In this document: in pieces, positions 1 through 11,164 of the stretch
Layout: every line of letters begins with the position of its first letter
How positions within the stretch are numbered: the first letter of the stretch is position 1
Assembly (NCBI GenBank): GCA_034231615.1
Contig: CM067316.1
Span: forward strand, 24,699,791-24,763,790
Length of the DNA: 64,000 nucleotides
Reading direction: 5' to 3'
DNA from: Meghimatium bilineatum
Lineage: Eukaryota > Mollusca > Gastropoda > Stylommatophora > Philomycidae
Made by a program: the position numbers and the translations under genes
The notes under the pieces: model-generated
Database searches by the model: none
The model's input: the letters and a program-made list of their open reading frames with translations, nothing else
What the model was told of the DNA's origin: nothing

Positions 1-455
1 CAACCAGCAAAGACACTATTAGCCACGTTATCCTACACAGTCAACCAGCAAAGACACTATTAGCACGTTATCCTACAAAGTCAACCAGCAAAGACAATAT
101 TATCCACGTTATCCTACAAAGTCAACCAGCAGAGACACTATTAGCCACGTTATCCTACAAAGTCAACCAGCAAAGACACTATTAGCCACGTTATCCTACA
201 AAGTCAACCAGCAAAGACAATATTATCCACGTTATCCTACAAAGTCAACCAGCAGAGACACTATTAGCCACGTTATCCTACAAAGTCAACCAGCAAAGAC
301 AATATTATCCACGTTATCCTACACAGTCAACCAGCAAAGACACTATTAGCACGTTATCCTACAAAGTCAACCAGCAACGATACTATGAGCCTTGTTGTCA
401 TACACAAGGTCCACCAGGGAAGACACTATTAGCCAATGTATCCTACAAATCCCAC
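1..455. repeat. 41-bp minisatellite at window edge
   Basis: About ten tandem units of 40-41 bp, starting near 1, 42, 82, 123, 164, 205, 246, 287, 328 and 368, followed by two degenerate units. The core reads CAACCAGCAAAGACACTATT plus a second half ending in TCCTACAAAGT. Variant units recur every third copy (see findings). The array continues beyond the left edge, so its full length is unknown. Confidence 0.95.
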
Positions 456-558
456 CAGGGACGATGTAATTGGATGTATTGGTGGTACCTAAACGGTCAT
501 GAATAGTTGAGAAAAATATTCTATACAAAAATATGATTCAATTATTATTTATATACAG

Positions 559-563
<5 letters not shown>

Positions 564-602
<39 letters not shown>
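564..602. repeat. (AT)n microsatellite
   Basis: An uninterrupted AT dinucleotide run of about 39 bp. Confidence 0.97.
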
Positions 603-604
<2 letters not shown>

Positions 605-605
<1 letters not shown>

Positions 606-775
606 CCATCTTCGTGGTGGAGAGGTACACAGTTTCTGTAGCACACAGTTTAACAATCTGGACGTTCAGAAAGAAATTGAAACCTAAAAGTTTAAATATT
701 GCTTAGAACATCATTACAGCCACTAAATTACTGGGTTTATCGCTACGTCCTGAATAGGGTATTTAACTGGTACAT
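605..775 (+). mobile_element. Degenerate tRNA-derived SINE (SINE-T copy 1)
   Basis: The right half lines up with two other copies in this window (30185-30376 and 34060-34257). They share ATCTGGAC-GTTCAG, then TATTGC-TAGAA, then a terminal block close to GGCTACATCCTGAATAGG. The tRNA-like head (GTGGTGGAGAGGTACAC) has decayed and its B box is not readable. The call rests on homology to the better copies. Confidence 0.6.
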
Positions 776-1099
776 ATTTTGTATCGTTGTGGTGTATGTG
801 TTTGGTCTTTCAGTGTTGCACTATTCACCAGTAGTAACCATCTACGCTTCGATTTCTTTCTTATAATCATGTCTCAGAAACAGTTCACAAACATTACAGA
901 ATCGACTAAGTTGATATACGAATATTGCTCCTGTCTTTTTATTTGTTCTAAGTTCGTTCTTAAATTTCTGCCAAATAGCATGGCATAGTCCGGAAAACGA
1001 CATGTGTTGAATGAATACACCATATGTTCATCTAAGGAACGACATAACCAACTTCAGCAATGCACTTATGAGCCACTTTTACTTTAAAGAAGGTAGAAT

Positions 1100-1195
1100 A
1101 TTTAACCCCAATGTTAAACACTATTTAGTCAACACTTACAACATGTCTAGTGGCCGTGGCCCTATTATTTACTCTCATTTAAGCTCCGGGTAACA
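1100..1195 (-). mobile_element. Fragment of Rep-A short retroposon (5' part)
   Basis: It matches the outer part of the long Rep-A copies at 18655-18920 and 20498-20755 (ACATG-CT-G, then CTATTATTTACTC, then CCGGGTAAC). Only this outer part is present. The 60-residue open frame over it is taken as chance. Confidence 0.45.
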
Positions 1196-1199
1196 GACA

Positions 1200-1911
1200 G
1201 CGTTAGTTCCAGGAAAAGTATTTTTAATTGATATTTTATATTTTTTGACATGATTTATTATCAATTACCAAACTGCTATACACTGCATCATGCACACGAA
1301 ACCTCCGATCTTCTCGTTGGTCTACTGAACGAACTAGGACCAGTACCAACGTTTATCTATACCACAAGTGAGACTACAGTTGGCAACATCATTATCATCT
1401 AGGAAATCGATACTACCGAAGAACCATGTTTTCTTGGGAATCTCTGTGGATTATGATGTCTAACAAATTGGTTATTCGATAGTCAGTTCAACATATTGTT
1501 CCTTCCTCGACAGAACCTCAGCAGAAAGAAACTGTCAGCTGCAGTATTTTTGGTTGTTGTTAGAAGATGTCTCAGAAAGGATTTATCCAAATAATAATTC
1601 TGATCAGACCATGTGCCGTCTTCTCAACAAATATTGGCTACATTATATCATCGTTCTGTTTCTTGACGTAATGGTAAACTACGACACGCTGTAATGTATT
1701 TATCTTTCGATGTCCACCTCCTACCACATTTTTGTCACTGTCCGTGTGTTACAGTGGCCATACAGTGGATCAGTGATAGTAACAGTATCAGATGTCATAT
1801 ACGCCAATTAAGCCGACCAAAAAGGTTAGATTAAGGCGTCCAAGCAGGCTAGATTAAGACAACGAAATAGGTGCACTAACCACTCTTTGAAAGTAGCTGT
1901 AACGAAGCCTG

Positions 1912-1914
<3 letters not shown>
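1200..1914. other. No feature seen
   Basis: Unique-looking AT-rich sequence. No reading frame, repeat or element end was recognised. Confidence 0.5.
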
Positions 1915-1970
<56 letters not shown>

Positions 1971-1975
1971 TACAC
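1915..1975. repeat. (TA)n(CA)n microsatellite
   Basis: A TA run of about 45 bp passes directly into a short ACACACAT stretch. Confidence 0.95.
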
Positions 1976-2689
1976 CTGCGTAGTTGGAAAGGCATAATCC
2001 GTTTATTTGCAGCATGACTCAATATTGCAAGAAAGTTATGGCAAGAGTCCCTCCGCTATAGAAGAATGCCCGGTTCCTAACATTGCACGATACAATCACA
2101 TTGAGTCATCCTGTTATCTGTGATTAGCACAAGTTTTGGTAAACTTCCTTATCATAAAACGCCAGAGAAAAATACCAACCTTGAGCTGACAGTAACACGC
2201 CACCATCTGGAAACTGTCTTGTTCTGTGGCAAAAACATTTCATGAATCTGATTTATTTCTTTTAATAGCTCCATTCTCATTCCTAGTTTTTATAAGACCT
2301 CTTTATGTGTCAGTATATTTTTCCAAGACATTCGTCATATTCTTCTGTTTCCCCATCGTGACCACTGATTTTATTATAAGACCTGCTGGTCCTTTCAGAA
2401 ACATCTTTATAAAGTGGCGCACTTGAGTTTTCTCGTAATTTTTATTGGTGCATTTATTTATACTTTGCATAGAAATTCAATGAACAGCACGGAAAAAGTC
2501 GTTCGTCACTTTAGAAGAATGATTCCCAAGGATCCATCAGATTGTATATTTGTTAATGGATGTACTACATTGGATGCTTCAGCGCAGAGTCCTCCAGCGA
2601 TTTCTATCTTCAACGATGCGGATGAGTGAGAAAATAGCTTGTCACTCATGTTCATTCCTTGACGTTGTCTGCCCGTATCTTTGTATGCC
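1976..2689. other. No feature seen
   Basis: Two open frames of 66 and 71 codons overlap here (2226-2426 and 2414-2629). They show no recognisable domain and are probably chance. Confidence 0.45.
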
Positions 2690-2905
2690 CTAATCTTCTC
2701 CCACCTTCAACTATTACATGTAGTATTGTTTTTAACAAGGAACCATGCCTGCATACATGTCCACACCATGCTAGTTTTCGTCAAGGAACCATGTCTGCAT
2801 ACATGTCCAAACCATGCTAGTTTTCGTCAAGGAACCATGTCTGCATACATGTCCAAACCATGCTAGTTTTCGTCGTTTCACTATTGAAAGCAATGGTTCT
2901 TATAT
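2690..2905 (-). pseudogene. LINE C-terminal fragment with internal expansion
   Basis: Read right to left, this encodes the tail of a non-LTR retrotransposon polyprotein: RKLAWFGHVCRHGSL, then LLKTIL and VEGG. The same segment, unexpanded, lies at 26560-26725. Here the block encoding RKLAWFGHVCRHGSL is repeated three times in tandem. The piece is short and dead. The clade is not assigned. Confidence 0.75.
2736..2873. repeat. 46-bp minisatellite inside LINE fragment
   Basis: Three tandem units of 46 bp start at 2736, 2782 and 2828, each opening CAAGGAACCATG. The first unit has a few differences; units two and three are almost identical. Each unit is the reverse complement of the LINE codons for RKLAWFGHVCRHGSL. 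Confidence 0.93.
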
Positions 2906-2984
2906 ATCTCTATGTTAACATAGATACTTCCCAATGAAATAGCTGAAGTCATGCAGTCACACAGCATGCATGATCAGAAGGAAG

Positions 2985-3190
2985 TTAGTGCATAGGGCAG
3001 AGGTCAACTCTTTCCAATTCTGTCTGTTCCAAGCTATTCTGTGCAGTTCTTGAATAGTATGAATATTGTTTGTTTTAATTTTTCTAAGTATTGTTCTTCC
3101 AAGTGTTTCCCCTACCCCTGGCTCTTCTACCTATGATTATCCATGCAAGAGATTGGTGGTGTATTCTGTTACTGTCTGATATAGATGCTT
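2985..3190 (-). pseudogene. RTE-like LINE C-terminal fragment
   Basis: On the minus strand the reading is DSNRIHHQSLAWIIIGRRAR, a frameshift, then NNIHTIQELHRIAW and NRQNWKELTSALCTNF. This is the conserved tail of the reverse transcriptase polyprotein also found at 23450-23720, 46445-46925 and 57391-57720. Stops and shifts show it is dead. Confidence 0.75.
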
Positions 3191-4660
3191 CCAAATGGAT
3201 TCAAACTTTGATGTGACTGAACTTCTATGTACACAATGGTGGAGCATGCCTTATATCATAAATATAGATCGCCTTCTGAGTAGCAAACGTATTCTCAAAC
3301 CATTGCCTATCCTTGATTTGAGTTCCTGGGGAATGAACGTAAGCTCTGTAGTAAACCAAGACGGTTTGTAGTTATAACTGCAGACGACCATGAGTAAAGT
3401 CATCATTGCATATACGAATAAGATCTCCAACGCTAGTATTTCACGAGGGTCGAAATAACAAACTAAGATAGTGGCCCCGGAGAGAAAACTACACCAACAA
3501 CATTATGGAACTATCATTGTTTCATAACATTCAGCAAATAGGAACATGATCCCGGTTATGCCATATTTTAAACAGATAGTATGTCACTTGACGGCTTGTA
3601 AATGTTATTAGCAAGCATGAACTTATGTATTGTTTCCAATGCCATTATCTTCTTAAAAAAATACTGTACACAAATTTTCCACAAGCATGGCAAACATTTA
3701 ATCACGAATTTAAATAATAAAAGTGAGTAAGCGCGGTATAAACAAGGAGAACTCTGGTAAGAAAAAGATGACACGAGCAAGTGGCACTTGAAGTTTGTAA
3801 ATGCTAGCTGTGTAAATGTAATGTCCGTTCGGCAAACGGATCTACGAGAAGCTTGATCAAATACAGAAATGGATTGTTTTACATTAAGGCTGCATCAGTT
3901 TATGTTGCTGATTTTTACTAAAAGAAGTGGGTATGTGTTACATTGGACAGAATATATAGAAGACTTAACATTAGAAGGAACAGTACTAAATTGAAGACAG
4001 TTACAGAAACGTTGCTTACGTGCGCATATTTTAAGTTTTACTGTTGAATAAACTCGAATTTCAAACATCAAGAAAGCTACTAAGAGTGTGTTCTATCGTT
4101 GATAAATTACACTTATTGGAGAGTTCCATGGAAGAAGAGAATTGAGTCATGTACGGATGAGGTTTGAGGACTAAATAACTTCAGGTTGACAGTAACATCT
4201 AGAACAACTATGGCACTTCACTTGCAGGATGAACAGAGAGTGCAAACCAACTGCCTTTTTTAGTTACATAAATTTATTTAGAAACTATATTTTAAATATA
4301 AGAGAAGATACGTGAAATCTTTCACATTTATATGGCTGAAACCTACAAGGATGACTTGAATGTCCAACATGATGAAAGGAACTGACAAATACTGTCAATG
4401 ACTAGCATTGTGAGTTATTTGTATACTATGCACCAATTAACAATTTATAAAATAGGATGGAAGACAGTACCACTTCTGTATATACCACATCATTCTCCAG
4501 ATAAAGGTTGAGCGGACTGATGCCAAAAGGAGATAATCATCTTGGATGATCCTACAGATCTGTGGGGTTTTTTTTTCCATAACTGGCCGCAACACAAAGT
4601 CACCAATGAAAGGTCAGTTCTGTGAAGACCCCACTGGTTTCGTGAACTAACCTTCCACAT
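3191..4660. other. No gene seen
   Basis: AT-rich sequence without a recognised domain or tandem array. A short poly-T tract lies near 4567. Confidence 0.5.
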
Positions 4661-4669
4661 GCTCGCAGT

Positions 4670-5155
4670 AAAGGTTACTTAGTTAGTAGTCGGATCATCA
4701 TCACTGCAAACTGGACACATCCATAGTTGTTCCAATCTCTGCTTGAGTGTATCCGCCATTACACTTCTGCTGACAGTACCAGTTCTCTGCTGGTTGACCA
4801 CCATTCTTCTGCGACCTCCAAAATGTTCACTTTTAGCAACACCGCATTTCACACCCTGTACTTTAATCATGGCTATCGAAAAGAAATCATAATCCACACT
4901 ATTCTCACTCCCGCGTAGTATATCTCTTATGGAGTTCAGAACGTCAGCTCGATCCATTGCCCTGTCCCACATTCGCGCATGGCGCCAGTTCATCTGCTCT
5001 TTCATTTCCTTGAATACCCACATGTCCGGCACGAAAATAAATGTAACTACTTTCAACCTCACCTTTCTCATGGCCTCAATCCACTGTTGGGGAACGAGAC
5101 TAACTTGTACCTTCCTAATCATACTCATAGTCACTCAAGATGCAGATTAATTCTT
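4670..5155 (-). pseudogene. Nimb-like LINE: RNase H and C-terminal relic
   Basis: Minus-strand relic of the RNase H-bearing end of an I-group LINE polyprotein. It opens with a degraded D-motif (CILSD-MSMIRKVQ). Next comes IFVPD, where a frameshift breaks the usual PGH.G..GNE motif, and then the C-terminal NQQRTGTVSRSV and EQLWMCPVCSDDD, the start of a cysteine motif. The open frame runs 5134 to 4679 (151 codons) only because of the frameshift. RNase H removes the RNA strand of RNA:DNA hybrids during retrotransposition. A sister copy lies at 5760-6265 on the opposite strand, so the two form a loose inverted pair about 600 bp apart. Confidence 0.8.
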
Positions 5156-5234
5156 TACCTGGTTTCAGCGCGCCTTGCAACTTAAGTCAACAAGTTTTCC
5201 GAATTAGAATTAGACCAACCAGCAGCTGCAAAAG

Positions 5235-5480
5235 AAGATGTGATTTTATTCAAGCCATTCAACTTGTAACAAAAGAATATCCGGGCGTAATGCCAAAGGT
5301 AAACAAAGAAAACGGTGGATAGACAACATCAAGATAACCTTGAACAAACATTGGCTAAATGCAGCCACGGCGACACATCTGGCCTTGGAACGACAGCTTA
5401 AGCACTCACCACTACGCTTAACGGCAAGTGTGAATACGATCAACCATCATTCGCATGGGGATAGACAATAGACAATTCAG
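5235..5480 (+). pseudogene. RTE-like LINE C-terminus and 3' end
   Basis: Reads KRISGRNAKGKQRKRWIDNI, then THLALERQL and the tail CATGGGGATAGACAATAGACAA. The RKRWIDNIK and THLALERQ blocks are repeated in the copies at 12430-12880, 17045-17195 and 49905-50225. The end is marked by short GACAATA repeats. It is a 5'-truncated, non-functional copy. Confidence 0.78.
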
Positions 5481-5759
5481 CTTGTATATTCACATATTTC
5501 ACTAAAATAAAATATTAACGTTAGAAATACATAGGTTATCCAATAAGAATGGATGAGAACCGACTTCCTAATCAGGTCTTCCATAAAAAAGTGCAGAGAA
5601 CAGAAGAAAAGTAGGTCTTCCTTAAGAAGCTCTACTCAGAAAATTCATCAGAGAAAACACAATATTCAACATAAGCAATGCACAGAACTATATATATTTT
5701 TTCTGTGACTACGAGTTGCATGACCATGGAGATAATGGCGGTGACCAGGATATTTAAGT

Positions 5760-6265
5760 GGGTAGGCACACAGAACGCAACACAGGTCTGCATCTTGAGT
5801 GACTCTATGAGTACAATTAGGAAGGTACCAATGGGTCTCGTTCACGAACAGTGAATTGATGCCTTGAAAAAGGCGAGGTTGAAAGCAATCACATGTATTT
5901 TCGTGCCGGGACATGTAGGTGTTCGAGGCAATGATAGATCAGATCAACTGGTGTCATGCGTGATTGGAGCAATAGATCGAGCTGACGATTTGAACTCCAT
6001 AAAAGATATAGGACACGAGATTGAGCCTAGTGTGGATGATGATACCTTTTCGATTGCTAGGATTAAATAATTGTATTTGAAATGCGATGTTGCTATGTTG
6101 CTAAAAGTGAATTTGTTGGAGGGCGCAGAACAATGATGGTCAACCAGCAGAGAACCGGTACTGTCATCAGAAGTGTAATGGCGGATACACTCAGGGAGAG
6201 ATCGGAGCAACTATGGACGTGTCCAGTTTGTAGTGATGATGATCTGACGACTAACATAAAATAGC
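5760..6265 (+). pseudogene. Nimb-like LINE: RNase H and C-terminal relic
   Basis: Plus-strand copy of the element at 4670-5155. It keeps the aspartate motif (VCILSDSMSTIRKV, about 5789-5830) and a clean RNase H signature, CIFVPGHVGVRGNDRSDQL (about 5893-5952). It then runs to DRADDLNSIKDI, a stop at 6070, and after a shift NQQRTGTVIRSVMADTL and EQLWTCPVCSDDD. It lacks the reverse transcriptase and endonuclease parts, so it is a truncated dead copy. Confidence 0.82.
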
Positions 6266-6269
6266 ACAT

Positions 6270-6930
6270 AAATAGAAATATTGTTGCTTCAGATTATAGA
6301 TAAATGTATACTAATAATACTAAGAAATATCTAAGAATTATTGGTGAACAAATTAGAATATAGCAAACATATTTGAGCCTGGTCCGTTCAGCTAGCGCTA
6401 ATCCTTCTGGCAACTTGGATCTCGTCTGTTACGTTCTGTCATTTATCCCAAGGTACTTCAGAAAAATACAATTGTAAACAAGGTCCTATTTCGAATACAC
6501 GCCTACGTGAATACATTGTAAAATATTGACAGTACAAGACGGAGCCATAATATGTTCACATTATTTCTTGATATGACAAACAAATATTATCTTACGATTT
6601 CTACAGGAATCGTAGTCGGCACATTACTGCTGATTGTGTGGAGACTACTATACTATTTGTTGACTCCACTAAGAATCGGATACTACTTCAACAGATGAAA
6701 CAATCCATTTCAGATGGCATGACTAGAACTCCCAGATGAGCCAGTCAGGTTAACCCCAATAGCTGGTACGGCTTAAGAAGAATACCCGAGAACCAATACT
6801 GAATACAGGCTATCAATCTGGCTGACATTGAGAAAGTAGAAGTCAATACGGACTATCAGTAAAAGGACAATGATACAATACATCGATACATATAAAAGAG
6901 AACGAAAAGAGTAAAGTGAAGAGTCGTATG
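6270..6930. other. No gene seen
   Basis: Plain AT-rich sequence. No element end or domain was recognised. Confidence 0.5.
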
Positions 6931-6944
6931 TACATGAGGAAGAG

Positions 6945-6947
6945 AAC

Positions 6948-6975
<28 letters not shown>
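6945..6975. repeat. (GA)n microsatellite
   Basis: A GA/AG run of about 30 bp. It creates repetitive SLSLSLS codons on the minus strand. Confidence 0.95.
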
Positions 6976-6978
<3 letters not shown>

Positions 6979-7204
6979 AGAGAATAAAAGATAAATGAAC
7001 ACAACCGAACAGAGATGTAAATTTACTTTTATTTCTGTAGAAATATGTAAGAATAATTTATCAATAAGCGATAACAATTTGCAGCTTTCAGTCGTAATAA
7101 ATATTCGTTGGTAGTCTAGCATGACGATTATCCTGGCAATACAAATTTATAGAGTTACACTGTGGTCTTATATGTCATCATTTCTGTCTAACACATACAA
7201 AAAT

Positions 7205-7690
7205 CATAACAATTTGAACAATGATGTAATGCATTTCACTGTAGGAAAAAATATCGAATATTTATTATAGACTATGATGTAATGTGTATCCTTTCATTAT
7301 AGGAAAAGTAGACACCCATAATGTAGGATATGATGTAATTAGTTCACTATAGGAAAAGTTGAGAAACATAATGTAGGCTATGTTGTACTTTTTATCATTT
7401 CACCTTAGGAAAATAATAGAGCCATAAAGTAATATATGATGTAATCTTTATATTTTCACGATAGGAAAAGTATAGAAACATAAAGTAATATATGATGTAA
7501 TCTTTATATTTTCACGATAGGAAAAGTATAGAAACATAAAGTAATATATGATGTAATCTTTATATTTTCACGATAGGAAAAGTATAGAAACATAAAGTAA
7601 TATATGATGTAATCTTTATTATTTCACGATAGGAAAAGTATAGAAACATAATATAGTCTATTAGGTAATGATTTCACTATAGAGAAATAA
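7205..7690. repeat. 56-bp minisatellite
   Basis: Tandem units built around TATGATGTAAT, TTTCAC-ATAGGAAAAGTA and GAAACATAA. The inner three to four units (about 7430-7640) are nearly identical at 56 bp. Outer units are diverged and of variable length, a pattern of central homogenisation. Confidence 0.92.
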
Positions 7691-7744
7691 TATAATTTAA
7701 TAGAATCAAAATGTAATGTTAAACATGACACTCAAAAATAACTA

Positions 7745-8245
7745 AAGCATCATAGTATTGTATGTACGTGGTAATGTTGTCTACTGTACTGGATAAGAAG
7801 TCAAGAATCGTAGTGTTATATATACGTGGTAATGTTGTCTACTGTACTGGATAAGAAGTCAAGAATCGTAGTGTTATATATACGTGGTAATGTTGTCTAC
7901 TGTACTGAATAAGAAGTCAAGAATCGTAGTGTTATATATACGTGGTAATGTTGTCTACTGTACTGGATAAGAAGTCAAGAATCGTAGTGTTATATATACG
8001 TGGTAATGTCTACTGTACTGGATAAGAAGTCAAGAATCGTAGTGTTATATATACGTGGTAATGTTGTCTACTGTACTGGATAAGAAGTCAAGAATCGTAG
8101 TGTTATATATACGTGGTAATGTTGTCTACTGTACTGGATAAGAAGTCAAGAATCGTAGTGTTATATATACGTGGTAATGTTGTCTACTGTACTGGATAAG
8201 AAGTCAAGAATCGTAATGTTATATATACGTGGTAATGTCGACACC
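7745..8245. repeat. 58-bp minisatellite
   Basis: Eight to nine tandem units of 58 bp with the core TCAAGAATCGTAGTGTTATA then TACGTGGTAATGT. Most are almost identical, and one unit near 8005 lacks three bases (TTG). The array lies directly after the 56-bp array but is unrelated in sequence. Confidence 0.95.
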
Positions 8246-8423
8246 TGTACGAGAGAGAAGTATATACACTCAAGTCCATAATACAATGTTTATGATGGCA
8301 CAAAGAGACTGTCAAGATACGCAAAAACTGCATATTATAGGAAAATATTTTCAAATTCAATCCATTTAATTTGTAAATAAAGACAGTATTGTTGATGTCA
8401 ACTTTTGCTATAACCCCCACCCT

Positions 8424-8449
8424 TCTCTCTCTCTCTCTCTCTCTCTCTC
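8424..8449. repeat. (TC)n microsatellite
   Basis: A TC dinucleotide run of about 26 bp. Confidence 0.95.
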
Positions 8450-8965
8450 AGCAACAGTCTTGCCAGTGACTGCCAACATTTTTCAGACATCTCCCCGTAA
8501 TTGTTGACGCAATCTATGGATACACCATAAAATGGAATGTAGAACATTTTTATTGAATAAAACCTTGCCAACAAAATGAATGTCGTTTGTAAATGTGACC
8601 CCCAGCCCAACTACCGCAATCAGTATTCCAAGATTTATAACTGTTTTGCCAAAGGCAGTTGTCAGGACAGAGATTTTTTATTGATAATGATACTAAAATG
8701 CTTGCTTATTACTGGAGCAGTTAGTTCTAACAGTAGCAAACGACACACACAAAACCGTCATAACATTTTATCATATATTTGTTAGCAATTTGTAACTACA
8801 ATTCATTGCCATTGTTGTGTTTATACTACATACTTTCTCTATGTTGCCGTATTTGTATCTTACGTTGTATTTTCAATTTAATTATCACTTTTGTGTTTCT
8901 CGAAAACAACCTCAGTACATTGGCCTATGTGTGTTAAATAGCCGTAGATATAAGAACAATCAAAG
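8450..8965. other. No gene seen
   Basis: Open frames at 8576-8785 and 8817-9065 have no recognisable domain. The second runs into the TA repeat, so it is not credible. Confidence 0.45.

Positions 8966-9061
<96 letters not shown>
8966..9061. repeat. (TA)48 microsatellite
   Basis: An uninterrupted TA run of about 96 bp. It is the longest perfect microsatellite in the window and could extrude as a cruciform. It produces artificial IYIYIY frames on both strands. Confidence 0.98.
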
Positions 9062-9064
<3 letters not shown>

Positions 9065-9087
9065 ACATTAGCACTGAATTCAGGTGA

Positions 9088-9089
<2 letters not shown>

Positions 9090-9121
<32 letters not shown>

Positions 9122-9128
9122 CGTGTGT
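9090..9128. repeat. (CT)n(GT)n compound microsatellite
   Basis: A CT run of about 18 bp is followed directly by a GTGTGTGTGCGTGTGT stretch. Confidence 0.93.
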
Positions 9129-9605
9129 CACATGCAGCAGCCACAATTGACATTGACCCTCTTACTGGACTAATTGCCCACTTTTAATTATGTTGTTTGT
9201 TGTTTGAAACATAGTTACCACCAAACATTTTAAAAAGAAACTGTTTGGAAGATACAATGTCAAGATCTTATATACTTTCATTATATTATATAATATAATT
9301 ATATTACTACTAAATATACACACACACTAAATTTAAAAAATAATAATTCTATTTAAACATAACAATTATCAATGTTTCTTGAAAAGACAAAATTCTTCAT
9401 TGCGAATGTTCTATTTGCTATATAAACACGATGTATTTTAGTGTGTGTTTTGTGTTCATCTCGAGCGCATCCTCACGAAAATATGCAGCTTCAGCGCGTC
9501 ATCCATTATTAACCCCTTCCTCCTCCCTTCTATAGATTCAAGACAGTCTTATTTTTTTCTTACTTCTGCAATTATGTCGATAAATGTATCTATATGCTAC
9601 CCATA
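9129..9605. other. No gene seen
   Basis: AT-rich sequence with a short TATAT-rich patch near 9285-9305. Confidence 0.5.
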
Positions 9606-9609
9606 AAGT

Positions 9610-9835
9610 TGAAATTAGGTATAGATATCATAATTCATACCTATACCATCTATTATAGATATCATAATTCATACCTATACCATCTATTATAGATATCATA
9701 TTCATACATATACCTTATATTATAGATATCATAATTCATACCTATACCTTATATTATAGATATCATAATTCATACCTATACCTTATATTATAGATATCAT
9801 AATTCATATCTATACCATCTATTATGAATACTTAG
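9610..9835. repeat. 34-bp minisatellite
   Basis: About six tandem units around ATTATAGATATCATAATTCA followed by TACCTATACC. The units alternate between a CATCT and a CTTAT ending. Confidence 0.92.
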
Positions 9836-9839
9836 AAGC

Positions 9840-10480
9840 ATTGACTGAGAGTTTGAGACAATAATCGACTAGTAAATATAGCTGCAAAGTTATTTTTTGA
9901 GGCGACTGTAACGACCGCAATACTCCATGCAATTGACCTGTATGCTCTGCTATTTTCGTGAAACTATTAACAATTACTGACACATTGACAGACTAACGTC
10001 TCATATAAAAAATGTACGAAACAACATACTTGTAAAATAACAAGATCCCAAGATCTATTAAGAAAGCCGAAATCTGGGGGGGGGGGGGGGAGACAGGAGA
10101 GGAACATGAGTGGCAACGGTGATCTGGAAGAGAAGAGACCAGGAAAACTATATATTTATTGAATAGAAATTGGCCGATGATTTGTTGGCTACTTATAAAA
10201 ATAATAATTTAAAGCAATACAATGCATGTATAGTAAATGTTTTTTCACATATGTAGGAAGTTTTAGGCTCTTTGCACACGTTCAGTGTCATTTCTATTGC
10301 AAACGTAAACAGGAAGGCTCCCAAATCGTGTGAATTTTGAGCTAGATCATGAAATTTGGAATTCTGAGATCGCCCTTGTGTTGTCAGGACACGAAAGGGA
10401 AGCAAAGAATAGTGACACTGTTACCTTCAATACATGTCATAAGAGGCGATTACAGAGGTTTTGTGGTGCTGTTTTTTGTT
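9840..10480. other. Intergenic sequence with a 15-G tract
   Basis: No gene was seen. A run of 15 G occupies 10076-10090. It is one of many long G/C homopolymers in the window. Confidence 0.55.
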
Positions 10481-10484
10481 TAAT

Positions 10485-10635
10485 CCCATAGATTTGACAT
10501 GCTGAAGCTGGATGTGTTCGGTCGAAAGATGCTAGTATTGCAGCAGAGCTGTAAACCGTGACCCAACGCATTCTGTTATCCAGACTGCATCCTGATAATC
10601 TGGAGGAGTTTGAGAACGAACGAAGAAGAATAATT
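10485..10635 (+). mobile_element. Rep-A short retroposon, old copy
   Basis: Read left to right it carries the Rep-A landmarks in order: GGATGTGT, CTGTAAACCGTGACCCAACG, GACTGCATCCTG and GGAGTTTGAGAACGAACG, with an AAGAAGAATA tail. It is more diverged than the three copies that keep target-site duplications (14927, 29377, 57232). No duplication is visible here. Confidence 0.7.
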
Positions 10636-11029
10636 GTGAGATTATCTAATATGCTCTCACATTTTAATAGGTGTAATAGCCGTATGTTGCGCATTGCAAT
10701 AAATTGTGTAGCAAAGTTCTGCATTTTTTGTTTACAGTGCTCATATTCTATACGTATAATAAGTGAAGCGACTGGACATAACTCTCTTGCTTCAACAATA
10801 GCTGCTGCATAGATTCGCTCAACATACGATAGCTTATCTGCTTACGACTAAAGTTTACATTGTATATTTATGTGAATTTAATTACACGTTTTTATGAATG
10901 TATTGGCTGCGCTAGCAGATGTCACTTAATGTTAATTTGTAAAAGAAAATGTACACATCATTAATATAAAAATGTTAATTTCGAAGGCAATATACAGCTT
11001 ACCGAAGATATTGAACCATTTCTTCACTG

Positions 11030-11160
11030 TTAGTTCTCAAACTCCCTGCCATGCTGGATAATAATGATATAATCCGACGAACAAACTTCGTTGTTTAATG
11101 GCTTACAGCCGTAAAGCTATTTGAGTCTTTCGGTCAGGCAAATCCGACATCAGCTTGGTT
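11030..11160 (-). mobile_element. Rep-A short retroposon, degenerate copy
   Basis: Matches Rep-A in reverse: GTTCTCAAACTCC, TGGCTTACAGC, then CTTTCGGTCAGGCAAATCCG. It is diverged and truncated. Confidence 0.5.
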
Positions 11161-11164
11161 TTTA

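Noticed and set aside
5666..6210. Minus-strand frames opposite the RNase H relic
   Set aside because: They are shadows of the plus-strand RNase H coding sequence, which carries the recognisable PGHVGVRGN motif.
7022..7122. 88-codon minus frame 6856-7122
   Set aside because: Half of it is SLSLSLS from the GA repeat, and the remainder has no domain.
8817..9153. Frames over the TA and CT runs
   Set aside because: They are IYIYIY/RERERE translations of microsatellites.
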